Part shown: piece after piece, positions 51,423-53,811 of the stretch
How positions within the stretch are numbered: the stretch's first letter is position 1
How the letters are laid out: the number at the start of each line of letters is the position of its first letter
From: Bacteroidales bacterium
GTDB taxonomy: Bacteria > Bacteroidota > Bacteroidia > Bacteroidales > UBA932
Assembly (NCBI GenBank): GCA_017476575.1
Contig: JAFUZO010000073.1
Coordinates: 1 to 53,811 of the forward strand
Length of the DNA: 53,811 nt
Direction of reading: 5' to 3'
Translations under genes and position numbers: made by a program
Notes under the pieces: generated by a model
Told to the model about the DNA's origin: nothing
What the model saw: the letters and a program-made list of their open reading frames with translations, nothing else
Database searches by the model: none

Positions 51423-53222
51423 CTAAAAACGTTTATCCAGCTCGTCGAGCGGGAGGATGCTGATGATACGGCGCCCGGAGGAAGTGAATTCCGGGTTGCC
51501 GGTGCTCAGGAGGGCGTCGAGCAGGCGCTGCGCCTCCGTCGGGGAGGTCAGTTTCTCGCCCCCCGATGCGCCCAGGGCCGCAAATTGCTGTGCCATGGAC
51601 TGTTCCATCATACCCGGGAGGGCGGTATGGTCGTCGGCAAGGATGCGCAGGAGGTCCCCTACCATGGTCTGGACCTTGCCCGGTTCGGTGGAATAGCCTT
51701 CCGGAACGCCGTTCACGACCACCGTGTCCGTGCCGAAGGGATCGATGTCGAAGCCAAGGCGCCGCAGCAGGTCCGCATGCTCGTCGACCAGGAGGCGGTT
51801 CTCCACTCCGACGGCGACCTGGACCGGGAACAGGGCGGTCTGGCTGACATGGCCCTCCTTCCCGAGCAGCTTGAGGAAGCGCTCGTAGAGGATGCGTTCC
51901 CGGGCCCTCCGTACCGATGTGACCATGACCCCGGACGCAGACTGGGACAGGATATAGCGCCCCTGGACCACCAGGATTTGTGCTGTCGGGAGCGTCCGCT
52001 CCTCGAACAGTCGGCCGTAGTCCTCGTGCGGGTCCACATAACGGGAGCTGCCGCCGGAAGGGGCCATGGATCCACCCGCCGGACGCGCCCCTTCAAAGGC
52101 CGTTTCAAAGGGATTGTAGGACGGGTCCACACCGGCCTCGGGGACACTCACCGGATGATATTCCTCGAAGCGCGTCCCGATGACGGGCATCTCCCGCGCC
52201 TCGGGATTGTCGAAGTCGATGTCGCCGGCGAGGGTGCCGCGCCCCAGGGACTCCCGGATACAGGCGGACAGGATCTGGAAGATGACGCTGTCTTCCTCGA
52301 ACTTGATCTCGGTCTTGGTCGGATGGATGTTGACATCGATGGAGTGGGGATCCACCTCCAGGTAGATGAAATACGAAGGCGTCGTGCCTTCAGGGACCAA
52401 CCCCTCGTAGGCCTTCATGACCGCCTTGTGGAGATAGGGACTCCGGAAATAGCGGCCGTTGACGAACAGGAACTGGTTGCCGAGGGTCTTGCGGGCCGAT
52501 TCGGGACGGCCCACGAAACCTCTGACGCGGGCAAGGGTCGTATCGGCCGAAATGTCCACAACGTCGCCCACGACCTGGGCGCCGAGCAGGTCCATAATCC
52601 TGAACTTGAGCGACTTGGCCGGTTTGAGGACATGGATGTCGCGGCCGTTGTGGGTCAGGGAGAAGCCGAGGTCGGGGCGGGTCAGAGCCACGCGCTGGAA
52701 CTCTTCGACGATATGGCGGAACTCGACGTTGTCGGACTTGAGGAACTTGCGCCGGGCCGGGATGTTGTAGAACAGGTTGCGGACCGCGAAGTTCGAGCCT
52801 TCCGGCACCGAGGCCTCCCGGGTAGCCAGGTGCTCCGAGCCGGAGAACTCGACCTCCACACCGAGGTCCGCCCCCTTCAGGCGGGTCCGCAACACGACAT
52901 CGGCCACGGCCGCGATGGAAGCCAGCGCCTCGCCGCGGAATCCGAAGGTCGTGATGTCCTGCAGGTCTTCGGCCGTGGCAATCTTGGAAGTGGCATGGCG
53001 CTCGAAGCACAGCACGGCATCGTCCGGGGACATGCCGGTGCCGTCATCGATGACCTGGACGAGGGTGCGGCCGGCATCGGTGATGACGACGGTCACCTGC
53101 GAGGCGCCCGCATCCACGGCATTCTCCATAAGTTCCTTCACCACGGAAGCGGGCCGCTGGACGACCTCTCCCGCGGCAATCATATCCGCGATATTCCGGG
53201 GCAGTATCCTGAGTTCCATCAC
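51423..53222 (-). CDS. mutL: DNA mismatch repair protein MutL, endonuclease motif degenerate
   Basis: A 599-residue MutL. The GHKL ATPase is complete: KELMENAVDAGAS (motif I), DDGTGM (II), RHATSKI and TFGFRGEALASI (III), and the transducer domain runs to about 335. The C-terminal dimerisation domain starts near 415. Nicking MutL proteins have DQHA-x2-E-x4-E here; this one reads SVRRARERILYE (436-447), so Asp, Gln and His are gone while both Glu remain. The usual C-P-x-x-x-x-x-G-x-P-like cysteine region reads STGNPEFTSSGRR. It is therefore predicted to lack endonuclease activity. The start overlaps the upstream small gene by ATGA. Confidence 0.93.
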   Translation of the reverse strand: MMELRILPRNIADMIAAGEVVQRPASVVKELMENAVDAGASQVTVVITDAGRTLVQVIDDGTGMSPDDAVLCFERHATSKIATAEDLQDITTFGFRGEALASIAAVADVVLRTRLKGADLGVEVEFSGSEHLATREASVPEGSNFAVRNLFYNIPARRKFLKSDNVEFRHIVEEFQRVALTRPDLGFSLTHNGRDIHVLKPAKSLKFRIMDLLGAQVVGDVVDISADTTLARVRGFVGRPESARKTLGNQFLFVNGRYFRSPYLHKAVMKAYEGLVPEGTTPSYFIYLEVDPHSIDVNIHPTKTEIKFEEDSVIFQILSACIRESLGRGTLAGDIDFDNPEAREMPVIGTRFEEYHPVSVPEAGVDPSYNPFETAFEGARPAGGSMAPSGGSSRYVDPHEDYGRLFEERTLPTAQILVVQGRYILSQSASGVMVTSVRRARERILYERFLKLLGKEGHVSQTALFPVQVAVGVENRLLVDEHADLLRRLGFDIDPFGTDTVVVNGVPEGYSTEPGKVQTMVGDLLRILADDHTALPGMMEQSMAQQFAALGASGGEKLTSPTEAQRLLDALLSTGNPEFTSSGRRIISILPLDELDKRF

Positions 53223-53527
53223 AGCAGCGAATAGAACTTCGTGATATATACCAGCACGACGGCGATCAGCAGCAACGTCACGAGGCTGATGATGGTCTGG
53301 ACCCGGCTCTGCGTAGAGCGGGTCTTCTGGTAGTTGCCGTCCCGGAAGGCCCCGCGGATGCTGGAGCCGGGAACATAGGTATCCTCCTTCCGCTCGGTGT
53401 CGAGCGTGCCGTCCACGTCGCCGAACAGGCGCTTGCGTTCCTCCGCCTCCGGGTCGAAATACCGGGGGCGGTAGTTGAACACCCTGTGTTCCTGCTTCCC
53501 GAAGAAGCCGAAGTTGAATCCTGCCAT
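53219..53527 (-). CDS. Small tail-anchored membrane protein of unknown function
   Basis: A 102-residue protein with a basic/aromatic N-terminus (MAGFNFGFFGKQEHRVFNYR, then PRYFDPEAEERKRLFGDVDG) and one C-terminal transmembrane helix (IISLVTLLLIAVVLVYITKF). This type precedes mutL in other Bacteroidota as far as I recall, without known function. The start at 53527 was chosen because the promoter -7 element is at 53551-53558; earlier ATGs at 53536-53539 would leave almost no leader. The stop overlaps mutL by four bases. Confidence 0.75.
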   Translation of the reverse strand: MAGFNFGFFGKQEHRVFNYRPRYFDPEAEERKRLFGDVDGTLDTERKEDTYVPGSSIRGAFRDGNYQKTRSTQSRVQTIISLVTLLLIAVVLVYITKFYSLL

Positions 53528-53550
53528 AGCCGACATCATTATAACCGGGA

Positions 53551-53581
53551 CAAAATTAACAAATACTGTCCGATTTTCAAA
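53551..53581 (-). promoter_or_regulatory. Promoter of the small-protein-mutL-rhomboid-EEP-tsaC unit
   Basis: On the minus strand TTTG (53578-53581), 19 bases, then TAATTTTG (53551-53558): full consensus. Confidence 0.75.
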
Positions 53582-53678
53582 AGCCCCCCTCCTATCGATG
53601 CCTCTTTTCCCCGGAGTACTGGGTTCATTTTGCCCGGGGGCTGTTGATTCAATGAGGGGAGCGGGCACACGGTGTCTT

Positions 53679-53757
53679 GTCCTAAAATAGGTTTACCGGA
53701 TTTGTGAGTTAATGAGTTAGGACTTGAACGTCCTGATATAGGTTAACCGGTGTTGTG
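53679..53757. repeat. Two imperfect 29-base direct repeats, 50-base period
   Basis: TGTCCTAAAATAGGTTTACC (from 53679) and CGTCCTGATATAGGTTAACC (from 53729) are in the same orientation and continue to match through CCGG..TTGTG. Between them AGGAC-TTGAAC-GTCCT forms a 5-bp hairpin. The motif reminds me of IS-element ends, but no transposase is visible before the window ends. Confidence 0.6.
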
Positions 53758-53765
53758 CAAAGATA
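53758..53765 (-). promoter_or_regulatory. -7-like element at the right edge (TATCTTTG)
   Basis: Perfect TAnnTTTG on the minus strand reading towards the direct repeats. No -33 element is seen, and no open frame follows before the mutL-cluster promoter. The interval 53582-53811 otherwise holds nothing I can identify. Confidence 0.45.
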
Positions 53766-53811
53766 GTCAATAATCATTGTTAAGCAAGAGCAGTTTTGGC
53801 TGATTCATGCT

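Noticed and set aside
53719..53740. tRNA T-arm-like sequence (GTTCAAGTCC on the minus strand)
   Set aside because: No acceptor, D or anticodon arms can be built around it; it is a simple 5-bp hairpin between the direct repeats.

Overview
The window looks like a chromosomal piece of a GC-rich member of the Bacteroidota, most likely Bacteroidales. Three things point there. Almost every transcription unit is preceded by the phylum's -7 element TAnnTTTG, often with a TTTG/TTG -33 element 19-21 bases upstream, and Shine-Dalgarno sites are poor. The arginine pathway is the Bacteroides-type N-succinyl variant. Many families present (OstA_2 protein, lipoprotein foldases, Cthe_2159/VTC/DUF4956, Bacteroidota-type RAYT) are typical of the phylum. 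Genus is not resolvable by eye. Genes are packed tightly, and many neighbours overlap by ATGA.

Layout. 1-1150: 5' part of a 23S rRNA gene (minus strand) with its own promoter and leader, and no 16S or tRNA next to it. 1153-13868: a nearly complete arginine regulon made of two divergent operons around a shared control region: GNAT synthase-argC-argD-argF'-argB-carA-carB leftward and argR-argG-argE'-argH rightward. argB carries a one-base deletion. 13890-16865: an AT-richer island bounded by two 115-bp direct repeats (106/115 identical) that fold into REP-like hairpins; inside are a frameshifted exported-protein gene, a small ORF and a RAYT (REP-associated HUH/Y1 transposase). 16922-20120: OPT oligopeptide transporter and peptidase T. 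20291-26064: an envelope-biogenesis set (OstA-like protein, SurA-like foldase, foldase lipoprotein) downstream of an MsrA-fRMsr fusion. 26241-28778: divergent PBP4-type dacB and galE. 28890-33743: an operon of a Cthe_2159-type surface lipoprotein, a small exported protein, a VTC polyphosphate-polymerase-like protein and a DUF4956 membrane protein. 33882-40577: a small conserved protein, a FAD/Fe-S D-lactate-dehydrogenase-like oxidase preceded by a decayed copy of its own 5' end, a RhuM-family gene, a membrane-anchored peptide deformylase, and radA. 40649-47263: a catabolic-looking locus (secreted beta-helix protein, sugar MFS permease, unassigned glycyl radical enzyme and its activase) divergent from a GntR-type regulator across an operator-like region. 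47329-53527: a lipoprotein, phosphodiesterase, rsmE, tsaC, an EEP-family protein, rhomboid, a MutL that lacks its endonuclease motif, and a small tail-anchored protein. 53528-53811: a promoter, two imperfect direct repeats and another outward promoter; the gene this would drive, if any, cannot be seen.

How the genes work together. The two arginine operons convert glutamate, via succinylated intermediates, to arginine under ArgR, with CarAB supplying carbamoyl phosphate. OPT and PepT form a peptide import and degradation pair. The foldase/OstA block serves outer-membrane assembly. The glycyl-radical locus reads as extracellular carbohydrate binding or cleavage, import, and anaerobic radical conversion under a dedicated regulator. 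The RAYT island and the right-edge repeats are the mobile or repetitive components.
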